From assembly GCA_010279815.1 (NCBI GenBank), contig QEOQ01000694.1, positions 224,476 through 288,475 of the forward strand: a stretch of DNA of 64,000 bases, given 5' to 3'. Under the pieces are notes generated by a model. That model was not told the origin of the DNA. It worked only from the letters and a program-made list of their open reading frames with translations, and did not search any database. This document shows positions 11,901 through 25,464 of the stretch, piece by piece. The position numbers and the translations under genes are program-made. Each line of letters begins with the position of its first letter. The stretch's first letter is position 1. Origin of the DNA: Brachionus plicatilis. Lineage: Eukaryota > Rotifera > Eurotatoria > Ploima > Brachionidae.

Positions 11901-14900
11901 AATTCTATTTAATAATTTAATTTGGTCTGCGACTTATAATTTCAACTAGAAAAAACTTTTAAAATAAATTATAAATGATTTTAAAAAATTTTAAAAAATC
12001 TCAGTCAAGTTGAAAAGCAAAGTTGGTCAAAAGTCAAACTTTACATTCAGAATCGTTAAAAGTCAAAGTAAAAGTCTGACTTTGACTTTGAAATTTTTTC
12101 TTTTATTAAGTCTTGGCTTGGACTTTTATTTTAATGATTTAGACTTGAACTTGGCCGCCAAAGAAAATAGCTGGAACGGCAATCCATCAGCAGGATCACA
12201 GTCATATGATTTTTTACCGTTCCAGGTAGCTATTGTAGCGGCCTTCTAAATAAGAACCAAAAAAGTGCTGTCTTAAGGAAAAAATAAAAGTTTTGTCTCT
12301 GACTTTATTTAAAAAATTATTTAAAAGTCCTGACTTGACTTTGACTTTGACTTTGACCAACTCTGTTGAAAAGTTAAAAAAAATTCAACTATTTTTAAGA
12401 AATTTGATTATTAATTTGACTATTAACAGAGTTGTATAAAAGTCACAAGTCAAGTCAAGTGAATATTTTTACTTATTTTAAGAAAATAATTAAAATATAT
12501 AAAAAAATTTTAAGTATTGAATTTTTTTATTCAGGAAAAAATAAAATTATTTGTTTAAATTTCTTTTTAAATGTAAATATTGAAACATGATTTTTTAAAC
12601 AATTCACATAATTGTCATATTGTTTTTAAGTGAATTTATTATAATAAAAAACAAAAAAATTTTAGAAATAAATTAAACAGGGTAAAAAAAATAAAAAAAA
12701 TAAATAAAAAATATAAAAAATCAAGATAGAAAAAATTTTTTGCCTTGTAATTTTCATATTTTTGAAACAAGCCAAGACTGGTTATTTTTAAAAAATATAT
12801 TTTCAAGTCCTGTAAAGACACTTTTTCCTCACTTTTATACAAGTCTGACTATTAATTTGACTATTAATTTAATTATTAATTTATTAGCTAATTGCTGTGC
12901 TCAAAGAAGTAAAATACTTGGGCAATTTGAAGACAGAGAACGTGCCACAAGAAGCGGTCAACATATACAACCAGAACGATGAGTACAGAAAATACATCAC
13001 AGCTCTTGATTACACAGTGGACTCGTACAACAAAATCCTAAAGACGGCGTCGGACGAAGAAAAGCCTCTCATACAGGACGAATTGGACAAAATTGACATG
13101 GAGTTGGAAAAAGGCGAAAAAACGCTAAAATGGAACTCGCCAAACATCAATGACTACATAGTCGAGATCAGGACCAAAGTGAGCGATCTGGAGACTAGAT
13201 TGCAAAAGAGCAAGCTCAACTTGGAAAAGATCCACTCTCTGATGAGCACTTGGATCGACGTTCCTCTGTTCAAACGCTCCGAGGCCAAGTCCACCCTGCT
13301 CCAACTGGACGATCGTCAAGCCAAACTGGACAATAGATACAAGGAAATAAAAGAAACTGGCCAAAAGATACACGAACTGGTCAAAGAGAACAAATCGCTG
13401 CTCAAAGTACAAAACGAAGACACGGACATCTGGAAGGCGTACACCGAGTATGTGGACAAAATTGTGCTCGACGAATTCCACAAAATTGTCCAATGTTCAC
13501 TGAGCTACTTTCTCAAAGAGACGGACAATGTCAAGTCGAGTCCGGACCCGCTGTTCGAGGCCCAGCTAAAGCTCACCAACGAAATGGTCTTTGTCCCGTC
13601 GATGAACTTGAGCGACACGGACGGCTTCTACGAGCTGATCGAGGGCCTGGTCGTCAACATTTACAAGCAGGGCTCGCTGGTGTCGCGCATAGCCACCCAT
13701 CTGGACCAGGAGCACTACCAGGCCGACCTGGAGGCCAAGGCCGACTTGAACGACATGAGACAGGACCTGATGGAACGAGTCAACTCCATTCTGACCAAAG
13801 CCAACGAATACAAAGACTCGTTCAGCAAGTACGCCTACTTGTGGGTCGATGACCGCAAGGAGTTCATGCGACAATTTCTGCTCTACAATCACGTGCTCAC
13901 CGCCGAAGAAATCGAGGCAAATGCGGAGAGCGGCGTGCCAGAGTCGCCGCCAACACTCGAACAATTCAAGGAACAAGTGGACCAGTACGAAAGAACGTTC
14001 GAGGACGTGAGTCGATTCGAGGACATTCGACTGATCGACAAGTGGTTCAGAGTGGACAGCAAGCCGTTCAAGACCGCTTTGCTAAACACAATCAAAAAGT
14101 GGTCGTTCATGTTCAAGCAGCATTTGATGGAGGACGTGACCAACAGTTTGAAGGAACTGGACGAGTTCATCAGAGAAAAGGACAAGCACTTGGCCAACGA
14201 GGTCCAAGAGGGCGACTACGACAATCTGGTGTCCATGATGGGCCATTTGGGCGGAGTGCGCGAAAAAACGCCCGTCTACGACACCATGTTCGATCCCATA
14301 AAAAAAAAGATCGAACTGCTCAAGACGTACGGCCAAGAGGTGCCCGACGACGTGTACGACAAGCTGCAGCATTTGCCCGAGAAGTGGGCGAACACAAAAA
14401 AAATAGCCATGCAGGCCAAACAACAGGTGGCCCCACTGCAAACAAACGAAGTGGCCAACATACGCCGCAAGACGGCCTCGTTCGACGTCGAACAGTACAA
14501 TTTTCGCGAGGGCTTTCGTCAACAAGCGCCGTTCAAGTTCGACAACCAAGAGCCGTACTCGAGCTTGGACGAGTGTCACCAAAAGGTGTTGCACATGGAA
14601 AGCGAAATGGCCAAGTTGGACAAGTCGGCCCAGTTGTTCGAAGTACAGGTGCCCGACTTCAAGCAAATAAAACAGTGCCGCAAAGAGGTCAAGCTGCTCA
14701 AGGGCCTGTGGGACTATGTGTTCATAGTGCGTAGCACGTTTGACGATTGGCGCAAGACAAAGTGGCGCGAGATAAACGCCGACTCGATGGACGCCGAGTG
14801 CAAAAAGTTTGCCAAAGAAATACGCTCGCTGGACAAGGAGATGAGAGCGTGGGACGCGTACGCCGGCCTCGAGAGCGACGTCAAAAATTTGATGACCTCG

Positions 14901-17900
14901 CTGAGAGCGGTGACAGAGCTGCAGAACCCGGCCATTCGGGACCGACACTGGCAGGAGCTGATGCAGGCGACGGGCGTCCGCTTCACCATGGACGACAGCA
15001 CCACTTTTTCCGACCTTTTGGCGCTCAATCTTCACAAGTACGAGGACGAAGTGAAAAATATTGTGGACAAGGCGGTCAAAGAGAGCGCCATGGAAAAGGT
15101 CCTACGAGAATTGGACACCACTTGGACCAGCATGGTGTTTGACACGGACGCGCACGGCCGCACCGGCACCGTTCTCTTGCAGCCGTCCGACGAGCTCATA
15201 GAAACTCTAGAGGACAACCAGGTCCAATTACAGAACATGCTCACCTCCAAGTACATAGCTCACTTTTTGACCGAGGTGACCAGTTGGCAAAAAAAGCTGT
15301 CGCAAGCCGACCAGGTCATTTCCATTTTGCTTGAGGTGCAGCGCACTTGGTCCCACTTGGAGTCCATATTCATCGGCTCCGAGGACATCAGAAACCAGTT
15401 GCCCGAGGACTCCAAGCGCTTCGACGGCATTGACTCCGACTTCAAAAAGATAAGCCAAGAAAATCAACAAGATCTGAATGTGGTCGTGTGCACCAACCGA
15501 GACGGCTTGTACGAACGTCTAGAAAATATACAATCAAGATTGGCACTGTGCGAAAAAGCACTCGCCGAATACTTGGAAACAAAGAGGCTGGCATTTCCCA
15601 GATTTTACTTTGTGTCCAGTGCGGACTTGTTGGACATATTGTCGAATGGAAACGAGCCGGACAAAGTGATGAAACACTTGACCAAATTGTTCGACTCGTT
15701 GGCCAATCTAAAGCTGGACCCGTCCAAGGCCAAGACCGGTCTGGCCATGTACGCCAAGGACGGCGAAATGGTCGACTTTCCGTCGCCGTGCGATCTCAAT
15801 GGACAAGTGGAAGTTTGGCTGAACAGACTGCTTGACAAACAGTGCGAGACTGTTCTCTACTGGTTGACCGAGGCTGTCCAGGCCTATGAGGAAAAGTCGC
15901 GCGAACAATGGATTTTGGACTTTCCCGCTCAAATATCGCTCACTGGCTCACAGATCTGGTGGACCACAGAGATAAACATGGCGTTTGCCAAGTTGGAAGA
16001 AGGATTCGAAAATGCGCTCAAGGACTACTACAAAAAACAAGTGTCTCAATTGAATTCGCTGATTACGCTGCTGTTGGGCGACTTGACCAAAAATGACCGC
16101 CAAAATATAATGACCATATGCACAATTGACGTGCACGCCAGAGACGTGGTCATGAAAATGATTGCCAACAAGATTGAAAATGCTGGCGAATTTTTGTGGC
16201 AATGTCAACTGAGACACAGATGGGACGAGGAGAAAAAAGACTGCTACGCAAATATTTGCGATGCCCAGTTCAAGTATGCTCACGAGTACTTGGGCAATCA
16301 GCCGCGTCTGGTCGTGACACCATTGACTGACCGCTGCTACATTACTTTGACTCAATCGTTGAATTTGATCATGGGCGGCGCGCCAGCTGGTCCGGCGGGC
16401 ACCGGCAAAACCGAGACTACCAAAGACTTGGGCAGGTCGCTTGGCTTCATGGTCTATGTGTTCAATTGTTCGGAGCAAATGGACTACAAGTCGTGTGGCA
16501 ATATTTACAAGGGCCTGTCGCAGACTGGCGCCTGGGGATGCTTTGACGAGTTTAATAGAATTTCTGTGGAAGTTTTGTCAGTGGTGGCTGTGCAGGTGAA
16601 GAGTATTCAGGACGCGATCAGAGACAAAAAGAACAGATTTATTTTCATGGGCGAAGACATCAAATTGAATGCGACAGTGGGCATTTTTATAACCATGAAT
16701 CCGGGCTATGCCGGCCGAACAGAATTGCCCGAAAATTTGAAGGCTCTGTTCAGACCGTGTGCCATGGTGGTGCCCGACTTTGAATTGATCAGCGAGATTA
16801 TGCTGGTGGCCGAGGGATTTACCGAGGCGCGTCTCCTCGCTCGAAAATTTATCACATTGTACACGCTGTGCCGGGAGCTGCTGTCCAAACAGGACCATTA
16901 TGACTGGGGCCTGCGGGCCATCAAGTCTGTGCTGGTGGTGGCCGGCTCGCTGCGCAGGGGCGATCGAGGCCGGCCCGAGGATCAAGTGCTCATTAGAGCA
17001 TTGAGAGATTTTAACACGCCTAAAATTGTCACCGACGACTTGCCCATTTTCATGGGTCTCATTGGCGACTTGTTTCCGGCGCTCGATGTGCCGCGCAAAC
17101 GAGATCTCGATTTTGAGAAACAAATTAAACAGGCCACTGTTGACATGAAGTTGCAGCCCGAAGATGGATTCATTCTTAAAGTGGTACAATTGCAGGAGTT
17201 GTTCGAGGTGAGACACTCGGTGTTCATTGTTGGCAATGCGGGCACAGGAAAAAGTCAAATTTGGAAGGCGCTCAACCGCACATATCAAAATCAAAAGAAA
17301 AAGCCTGTTGCTGTTGACCTCAACCCCAAGGCGGTCACCAATGATGAGCTATTTGGAATTATAAACCCGGTTACCAGAGAGTGGAAAGATGGACTATTTT
17401 CAGTTATTATGAGAGACTTGGCCAATTTGACCAGTGATGGACCCAAATGGATAGTGCTCGATGGTGACATTGATCCAATGTGGATCGAATCGCTCAACAC
17501 AGTAATGGACGACAATAAAGTGCTCACATTGGCCAGCAATGAGAGAATACCACTCACGCCAAGCATGAGACTGCTGTTCGAAATAAGTCATTTGAGGACA
17601 GCGACACCGGCCACTGTGAGCCGAGCTGGCATTTTGTACATAAACCCGGGCGATTTGGGCTGGAATCCGCAAGCAGCCAGTTGGATTGATACCAGAGAGG
17701 TTCAAAGTGAAAAGGCAAATTTGACCATTTTATTTGACAAGTATGTGCCCCAGTGTATGGATGCGATCAAGAATCGATTCAAGAAAATAACGCCCATTGT
17801 TGAGAATGCCCATGTGCACATGCTTTGCAATTTGTTAGAGTGTTTGTTGACGCCACAGAATACGCCCTATGATTGTCCCAAGGATTTGTATGAATTGTAT

Positions 17901-20900
17901 TTTGTTTTTGCTTGTGTGTGGGCTTTTGGCAGCTCTCTTTTCCAAGATCAAATCACTGATCATAGAGTTGAATTTTCCAAATGGTGGACCACCGAATTCA
18001 AGACCATCAAATTTCCAACTCAAGGTAATTAGAACTCTTTTTTTTTATTACACTATAAACAAAAAAATAAGCAATATTTTTCCATTTTTGACGACTCTTA
18101 ATATTTGTTCAAAATATTTTTAGTAAAAATTTCCACAGAATTAATAAAAATCCTAAAAAAAATTAAAAAAAAAACAATAAATTTAATATTGTTTCAATTT
18201 TTTTTTTATTTAAAATAACTATATTAAGTAAAAATACCAAAAACATTTTATTTTTTCCATTTAATCAATAAAAAAAGATATATTTAGTAAAAGAAAACTT
18301 TAAAAAAATCTACATATAAATTTAATTTTTTTTTTCATAGAACAACCATTAGGGTACAGTAAAACCCTTTTTTTTTCATGAAGCATTTCAAGTTTTACAA
18401 TATTTAACATATAAAACTGCATTCTGAAAATTTATCCTTAAGTTGTCAAGTTCATTTCAATTCGATGTTTCCAATTTAGAAATTTTTAACTTATAAAGAG
18501 ATAATTCAATTTATTCTTTGAAATTTAATCTAATGTTTAACTTTAACTTTAATTCCCAAAAATTCCCGTTTTACTCACCGACATAAACTTAAAACTGTGA
18601 CTTATAAACAAGTCTAATTCATCAAGAGCTGCTACATAAAGTGATAATTCTGATAGAATTAATTTTTGGTTTTATTAAAATTAATGTTATATATTTTTGG
18701 TTTTAAATTAAATTTTATTTGGTACTGTATAAAATATAATTAGATACTGAATAGGGTCGACTATATTTTGTAAACAATTAAATTGTCAACAAATAAATAA
18801 TTGATTTTTTATTTTAAAATTAATTTGCCAATAGAAAAAAAATCAACCGTACAATTTATCAATATTTTTATTTATAAAAAAAGTATATTTTGTCAACAAA
18901 AAAAGGACTATATTTTGGTATTTAATTTAAAAGTCTTATATTTGGTACATTACAAAAGTTTAAAGACTTTATTAGAGGAAATAACTAAAAAATTTCTTTG
19001 ACAAATTAAACTTAGTACTTCCAAAAAAAAAAAAAAAATCTTGATAAATTGTTCTTTAAAAAAAAAATACAATTGAAAATTTTATCGATTGATATTTTAT
19101 TTTTTGACAAATTATACTGCTGACAATTCAATAGAATATTTTATATACTGAGTAAAATAAAGGCCATTTTTTTTTAAAAATCAACAATTTAAATTTTTAA
19201 CTCTTAATTTTGAAATAATTAATTTGAACTTTTTTCCTAAATTTTCCAGGCACCATATTCGACTACTACATTGATAACGAGAGCAAAAAATTCGAACCAT
19301 GGACAAAACTAGTCTCCAAATTTAACCTTGACCCGGAGCTTCCACTCCAATCAGTCTTGGTGAGCACATCGGAAACAACGCGCATCCGATACTTCATCGA
19401 CTTGCTGCTGGAAAAAGGCCGTCCAATAATGTTGGTTGGCGCGGCCGGCAGCGGCAAAACAGTGCTCATAAACGACAAGCTAAACTCTTTGTCGGACGAC
19501 TGGGTCGTCCTAAACGCGCCATTCAACTTCTACACCACCTCCGAAATGCTTCAGGGAGTGCTAGAAAAGCCGCTGGAAAAAAAGGCCGGCCGCAACTACG
19601 GCCCGCCGGGCGCCAAACGCCTAGTCTACTTCATCGACGACATGAACATGCCCGAGGTGGACGCGTACGGCACTGTCCAGCCGCACACACTTCTCCGTCA
19701 ACATCTAGACTACAAACACTGGTACGACAGACAAAAGCTGTCGCTCAAAGAAATAAACAACTGTCAGTATGTGTCGTGCATGAATCCGACTGCGGGCAGC
19801 TTTACCATAGATCCGCGGCTGCAGCGCCACTTTGCCGTATTTGCCGTGTCGTTTCCGGGCAACGAAGCCCTGCAGACCATCTACAACAGCATACTCTTCC
19901 AATATTTGTCCAGCGGTTTCGCTCAACAAGTGTGCAAGTACTCGCTCAATTTGGTGAACGCAGCTCTGGCCCTGCACCAAAAAGTCACTTCGTCATTCCT
20001 GCCCACCGCCATCAAATTCCACTACATATTCAACTTGAGAGACCTGTCCAACATATTCCAGTATCTTTTATTTGCCAAGCCGGACGTTATCAAAACTTCC
20101 AGCGACTTGGTCAGACTTTTTTTGCACGAGTCCGAACGGGTCTACTGCGACAAACTAGTGGACAAAGAGGACATTCAACTGTTTGGCAAAATACAGCGAG
20201 ACATTATTAAAAAAACACTTGAGGACGTGAACGAAGAAGAGTGCTTCAAACAGCCGAACATCTACTGTCACTTTGCGCAGGGAGTCGGCGACCCCAAGTA
20301 CGCGTCCATCGACGGCTGGTCCTCGCTGAACAAACTGTTGACAGACGCCTTGGAAAATTACAACGAACTGAATGCGGCCATGAATCTGGTGCTGTTCGAG
20401 GACGCCATGATGCACGTGTGCCGCATAAACCGCATCCTGGAGTCGCCTAGGGGCAACGCGCTTCTCATCGGCGTGGGCGGCTCGGGCAAGCAGAGTCTGA
20501 GCCGCTTGGCCGCGTCCATTAGCTCACTGGAAGTGTTTCAAGTGACTTTGCGCAAGGGCTACTCCATTGCCGACCTAAAGACCGACATCGGTCAGCTGTA
20601 TGTCAAAGCGGGCCAGAAAAACATCGGCATGGTATTTTTGATGACCGATGCCCAAGTGGCCGACGAAAAATTTCTCGTTCTCATCAATGACCTGTTGGCG
20701 TCGGGCGAAATTCCGGGCCTGTTTCCCGACGAACAAGTCGAAGACATTATATCGTCGATGCGCAACGAAGTCAAGAGCATGGGCATGGACGACTCGCGCG
20801 AAAACTGCTGGAAATACTTTATAGACAAGGTGCGTCGGCTGCTCAAGGTGGTGCTGTGCTTTTCGCCGGTCGGCTCCACGCTGAGAGTGCGCGGCCGCAA

Positions 20901-23900
20901 GTTTCCCGCCGTCATCAACTGCACCAGCATCGACTGGTTCCACGAGTGGCCCGAAGAGGCGCTGCAGTCCGTGGCCAGACGCTTTTTGGCCGACATCGAC
21001 CTGTTGCCCGAGGACTTCAAGGAGAGTGTGGCCAAATTTATGGCGTTTGTGCACAAGAGTGTCAACGAAATGAGCGTCGTGTATCTACAGAACGACCGCC
21101 GCTACAATTACACTACGCCAAAGTCATTTTTAGAGCAAATATCGCTGTACAAACGTCTGCTCAATCTGAAGCACCGGGAGCTGCAGGAGAAGATTGTGCG
21201 GCTGGAAAACGGCTTGGTAAAATTGCAGTCCACGTCGAAACAAGTGGACGACTTGAAGGACAAGCTGGCCGCCCAGGAGGTCGAAGTAAAACAAAAAAAT
21301 GAGGACGCCGACAAACTAATCAAAATAGTTAGCACAGAGACCGAAAAGGTTAGCAAAGAGAAGGCGATTGCGGACGAAGAACAGGCCAAGGTGACTGAAA
21401 TCAGCACCGAAGTGGGCAAAAAGCAGACCGATTGCGAGCGAGACCTGGCCAAGGCGCTGCCGGCCCTGGAGGCCGCCCAAAAAGCCCTCGACACTCTGGA
21501 CAAAACAAACTTGACCGAAATGAAATCGTTTGCCAATCCGCCGCCGGCCGTCATTTTGGTTAGCTCGGCCGTGCTGGTGTTGATGGCGCCCGGCGGCAAA
21601 GTGCCCAAGGACAGGTCGTGGAAGGCGGCCAAAGCAATGATGGGCAATGTGGACAAATTTCTAGTCGATTTAAAAACTTATGACAAGGACAACATACCGG
21701 AAATGTGCCGCAAGGAAGTTCAACAGTACATCAAAGAAAAGCTGTTCGATCCCGAGCTGGTCAAGTCACAGTCATCGGCCGCTGCCGGTCTATGCTCATG
21801 GGTACTCAATATACTCACTTACTACGAGGTCTATTGTGACGTGGCGCCCAAGCGCATGGCTCTCCAAAAGGCCAACGCCGAGCTACAGGCGGCCAAAGAC
21901 AAATTGGCCGCTGTGGAAAAAAAAGTCACCGATTTGCAGGCCCAGCTAAAAGTGCTCACCGACGAATTTGACGGCGCCGCTGCCGCCAAACAAAAGTGCG
22001 AACAAGAAGCGCAACAAACGGCGTACACAATTAACTTGGCAAATCGTTTGGTCGGCGGTCTGTCCTCCGAGAACGATAGGTGGCGCGAGTCGGTGAAAAA
22101 TTTTCGCGAACAAGAAGAGTGTTTGCCCGGCAATGTGTTGCTAATCACTGCGTTCATATCGTACATGGGATGCTTTACCAAACAGTATCGAGTTGAGTTG
22201 ATGGAAAAATTTTGGGTGCCGTATTTGTCGAGTGTGAAGCCGGCGATCGTGACCACACCGGACCTCAAAGTCATATCGATGCTGGTGGACGACGCCGACA
22301 CTGCCCAGTGGAACAACGAGGGCCTGCCCGGCGACCAAATGAGCATCGAAAACGCCACCATACTGACCAGTTGCGACCGCTGGCCGCTAATGATCGACCC
22401 GCAGCTCCAGGGCGTCAAATGGATCAAGACCAAGTACGGCGACCGGCTCAAGCTCATTCGTCTCGGACAAAAGGGCTACTTGGACAAGATAGAGCAGGCG
22501 CTGGCCTCGGGCGACACTCTGCTCATCGAGAACATCGAAGAGTCGATCGAGGCCGTGCTAGACCCGCTCCTTGGCCGTAACACCATCAAAAAGGGCAAGG
22601 CCATCAAAATTGGCGACAAAGAGGTCGAGTACCACCCGTCGTTCAAGCTAATTTTGCAGACCAAGCTCGCCAATCCGCACTACAAGCCCGAAATGCAGGC
22701 ACAGACCACTCTGATCAACTTTACGGTCACCCGGGACGGTCTCGAGGACCAAATACTCGCCGACGTCGTCGCCAAAGAACGGCCCGACTTGGAAAAGCTC
22801 AAACTCGAGTTGACCCGCGAAAACAATCAGTACAAAATTACGCTCAAACAACTCGAGGACTCGCTGCTCGCTCGGCTGAGCGCGGCCGAGGGAAATTTTC
22901 TCGGCGACGTTGAACTTGTGGAAAATTTGGAGAACACAAAAACAACGGCCATGGGCATCGAGGAAAAAGTCAAAGAGGCCATTCAGACGTCGAAAAAAAT
23001 TGATGAAGCACGCGAGTTCTACAGACCGGCGGCCGCTCGCGCCTCTCTTATCTACTTTATCATGAACGACCTGTGCAAAATAAACCCCATGTATCAATTT
23101 TCGCTCAAGGCGTTCAAAGTGGTATTTTCTAAAGCGATCGAACGTGCCGAACCTGCCGACGAAATAAAACAACGCGTCATCAATCTAATCGACTCGATCA
23201 CCTACTCGGCCTTTATTTACACCACTCGCGGCCTCTTCGAACAACACAAGCTCATATTTACCAGTCAAATGGTCTTTCAAATTTTGTCCGCCAACAAAGA
23301 AATCGACGCCAAGGAACTCGAGTTCTTGTTACGCTTTCCCATTCAGAGTAATGTGACGTCACCGGTTGACTTTTTGAACGATAATTCGTGGGGCGGCATC
23401 AAGTCGTTGTCGTCCATGGCCGAGTTCAACAATTTGGACCGGGACATCGAAGGATCGGCCAAACGATGGAAAAAGTTTGTCGAGTCCGAGTGTCCGGAAA
23501 AGGAAAAATTTCCGCAAGAGTGGAAGAACAAAAATTCGCTGCAAAAATTGTGCATGATGCGGGCGTTAAGACCGGACCGAATGTTGTACGCGCTCAGCTT
23601 GTTTGTCGAAGAAAAGCTGGGCCGCAAGTACACCGAAAATCGAGCGGTCGAATTTGCCAAGTCGTTCGAGGAGACCACGCCGTCCACGCCCGTCTTTTTC
23701 ATTCTTAGTCCGGGCGTCGACCCGCTCAAGGACGTCGAGGCCATCGGCAAAAAGCTCGCCTACACCATGGACAACAAAAATTTTCACAACATTTCGCTCG
23801 GTCAAGGCCAAGAAGTGGTCGCCGAACAAGCAATGGAAGTGGCGGCCAAAGAGGGCCACTGGGTCGTGCTGCAAAACGTTCACTTGGTCAGCAAGTGGTT

Positions 23901-25464
23901 GTCCACTTTGGAAAAAATGCTCGAAATTCACGGCGAGACCGGACACGAAAACTTCCGCATGTTCATATCAGCGGAGCCGGCCGGCGACCCCGCCGCTCAC
24001 ATCATACCCCAGGGCATCCTGGAAACGGCCATCAAAATAACCAACGAGCCGCCCACCGGCATGCAGGCCAATTTGCACAAAGCACTCGACAACTTCAACC
24101 AGGACACCATGGAAATGTGCGCCAAAGAAACCGAGTTCAAGTCAATTTTGTTCGCCTTGTGCTATTTTCACGCAGTGGTTGCCGAGAGACGAAAATTTGG
24201 CGCCCAAGGATGGAACAGAAATTATCCATTCAACAACGGAGATCTTACCATTAGCGTAAATGTGCTGTACAATTATTTGGAAACAAATGCCAAAGTGCCG
24301 TGGGAAAATTTGCGCTATCTATTCGGCGAGATCATGTACGGCGGTCACATAACGGACGATTGGGATCGTCGATTGTGTCGCGTCTATCTAGAAGAGTACA
24401 TGAACACGAATATGTTCGATGGCGAGCTGAATTTGGCGCCCGGTTTTCCCATACCGCCAAGCGCCGACTACAAGGCCTACCACACTTACATAGACGAAAA
24501 TTTGCCGCCCGAAAGCCCCTATTTGTACGGTCTGCATCCCAATGCCGAAATTGACTTTTTGACCACCACATCCGAGAATTTGTTCCGCACGGTCCTCGAG
24601 CTGCAGCCGAGGGACGCGGCCGCGGGCGGCGCCGGCGACGCTGGTCAGACCCGCGAGGAAAAAATCAAGCAAAAGTTGGACGACATTTTGGAAAAGTTGC
24701 CCGACGAGTTTTTGGTGCGCGAGCTCATGGCCAAGACCGAGGAAAAGACGCCGTACACTGTGGTCGCGCTGCAGGAATGCGAACGCATGAATTTTCTCAC
24801 CAGAGAGATAAGACGCTCGCTCAAAGAGCTCAATTTGGGCCTCAAGGGCGAATTGACGATCACGCCCGAAATGGAATCGCTACAAGAGTCGCTCTTTCTG
24901 GACTCGGTGCCCGCTTCCTGGACCAAACGCGCCTATCCGTCTATGTTCACTCTGGGTCTGTGGTACGCCGACTTGCTGCAGCGGATCAAAGAGCTGGAAA
25001 ATTGGACGGGCGACTTTCAGTTGCCGTCGGCCATTTGGCTCGGCGGTCTGTTCAATCCGCAGTCGTTTTTGACCGCCATCATGCAGACCACTGCTCGCAA
25101 GAACGAGTGGCCCTTGGACAAAATGTGTTTGAGTGTGGACGTGACCAAGAAGAGTCGCGAGGAGCTCGGCGGTGCGCCCAGAGAAGGCGCCTATGTCACT
25201 GGTCTTTACATGGAAGGAGCTAGATGGGACGTGCAAACAAGTCAAATTGCCGAGTCCAAGCTAAAGGAGCTCACGCCGTTGATGCCCGTCATATTTATAA
25301 AAGCTATTCCGCTTGATAGAAGAGAGACAAAGAATATTTACGAGTGTCCGGTATACAAGACTAAGATGAGAGGACCCACGTTTGTTTGGACTTTTAATCT
25401 AAAGACTAAAGAAAAGCCCGCTAAATGGGTACTTGGTGGTGTAGCTCTTTTACTTCAAGTTTAA
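8983..25464 (+). CDS. DNAH9/DNAH11/DNAH17: Axonemal dynein heavy chain, outer-arm beta type (DNAH9/11/17 group)
   Basis: ATP-driven motor of the outer dynein arm that powers ciliary beating. Six exons join in frame: 8983-9342, 9397-9593, 9652-10555, 10612-11193, 12888-18024, 19250-25464, giving 4464 aa, the usual size for this class. The N-terminal 120 residues and the [12 protein letters not shown] / [12 protein letters not shown] segment match the DNAH9/11/17 tail rather than other heavy chains. P-loops: AAA1 GPAGTGKT at about residue 1849, AAA2 GNAGTGKS at 2130, AAA3 GAAGSGKT at 2457, AAA4 GVGGSGKQ at 2801. The AAA1 Walker B region reads GCFDEFNRI. Coiled-coil stalk strands flank a microtubule-binding domain near residues 3150-3270 ([11 protein letters not shown] onward). 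It ends [11 protein letters not shown]. Exons 1-4 are AT-rich in codon choice, whereas exons 5-6 are strongly G/C-ending over long stretches. Intron 4 (1.7 kb) contains two hAT-like MITEs. Confidence 0.96.
11194..12009. other. First part of dynein intron 4, AT-rich
   Basis: Intronic low-complexity sequence before the first MITE. No exon, RNA or repeat unit is supported. Confidence 0.5.
12018..12365. mobile_element. hAT-like MITE with 8-bp target duplication (copy 1)
   Basis: A 348-bp element lies between identical 8-bp direct repeats TTGAAAAG (12010-12017 and 12366-12373). Its ends are near-identical inverted repeats: CAAAGTTGGTCAAAAGTC at the left, and CAGAGTTGGTCAAAGTC as the reverse complement of the right end. 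Sub-terminal DNA is an array of GACTTT/AAAGTC words. Inside, GGCCGC...GGAACGG at about 12152-12180 and its reverse complement at about 12218-12243 form a second, nested palindrome. The 8-bp duplication and CA-GAGTTG ends suggest the hAT superfamily. There is no coding capacity. Confidence 0.88.
12427..12847. mobile_element. hAT-like MITE with 8-bp target duplication (copy 2)
   Basis: A 421-bp element is flanked by perfect ACTATTAA repeats (12419-12426 and 12848-12855). The left end is CAGAGTTGTATAAAAGTCAC and the reverse-complemented right end CAGACTTGTATAAAAGTGAG: 15 of the first 16 bases agree. It shares the AAGTC-rich sub-terminal sequence of copy 1 but a different interior. The right duplication ends only 32 bp before the exon-5 boundary, so the insertion created part of the sequence leading to the splice acceptor. 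Confidence 0.9.
18025..19249. other. Dynein intron 5, AT-rich, with a decayed MITE end
   Basis: The donor after 18024 and the TTTTCCAG acceptor at 19249 define the intron. Near 18590-18616 the sequence ACTTAAAACTGTGACTTA-AACAAGTCT matches the window-start MITE end, with the last base changed. Nothing else is supported. Confidence 0.6.

Noticed and set aside
12010..12249. 79-codon frame in dynein intron 4
   Set aside because: It lies wholly within the hAT-like MITE and reflects its repeat words.
13125..17705. Long minus-strand and alternative-frame open frames (up to 317 codons) opposite dynein exon 5
   Set aside because: They mirror the G/C-ending codon bias of the dynein reading frame, have no start context or family similarity, and overlap a certain gene.
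19705..25245. Numerous 80-200-codon frames overlapping dynein exon 6 on both strands
   Set aside because: Same cause: shadows of the biased sense frame.
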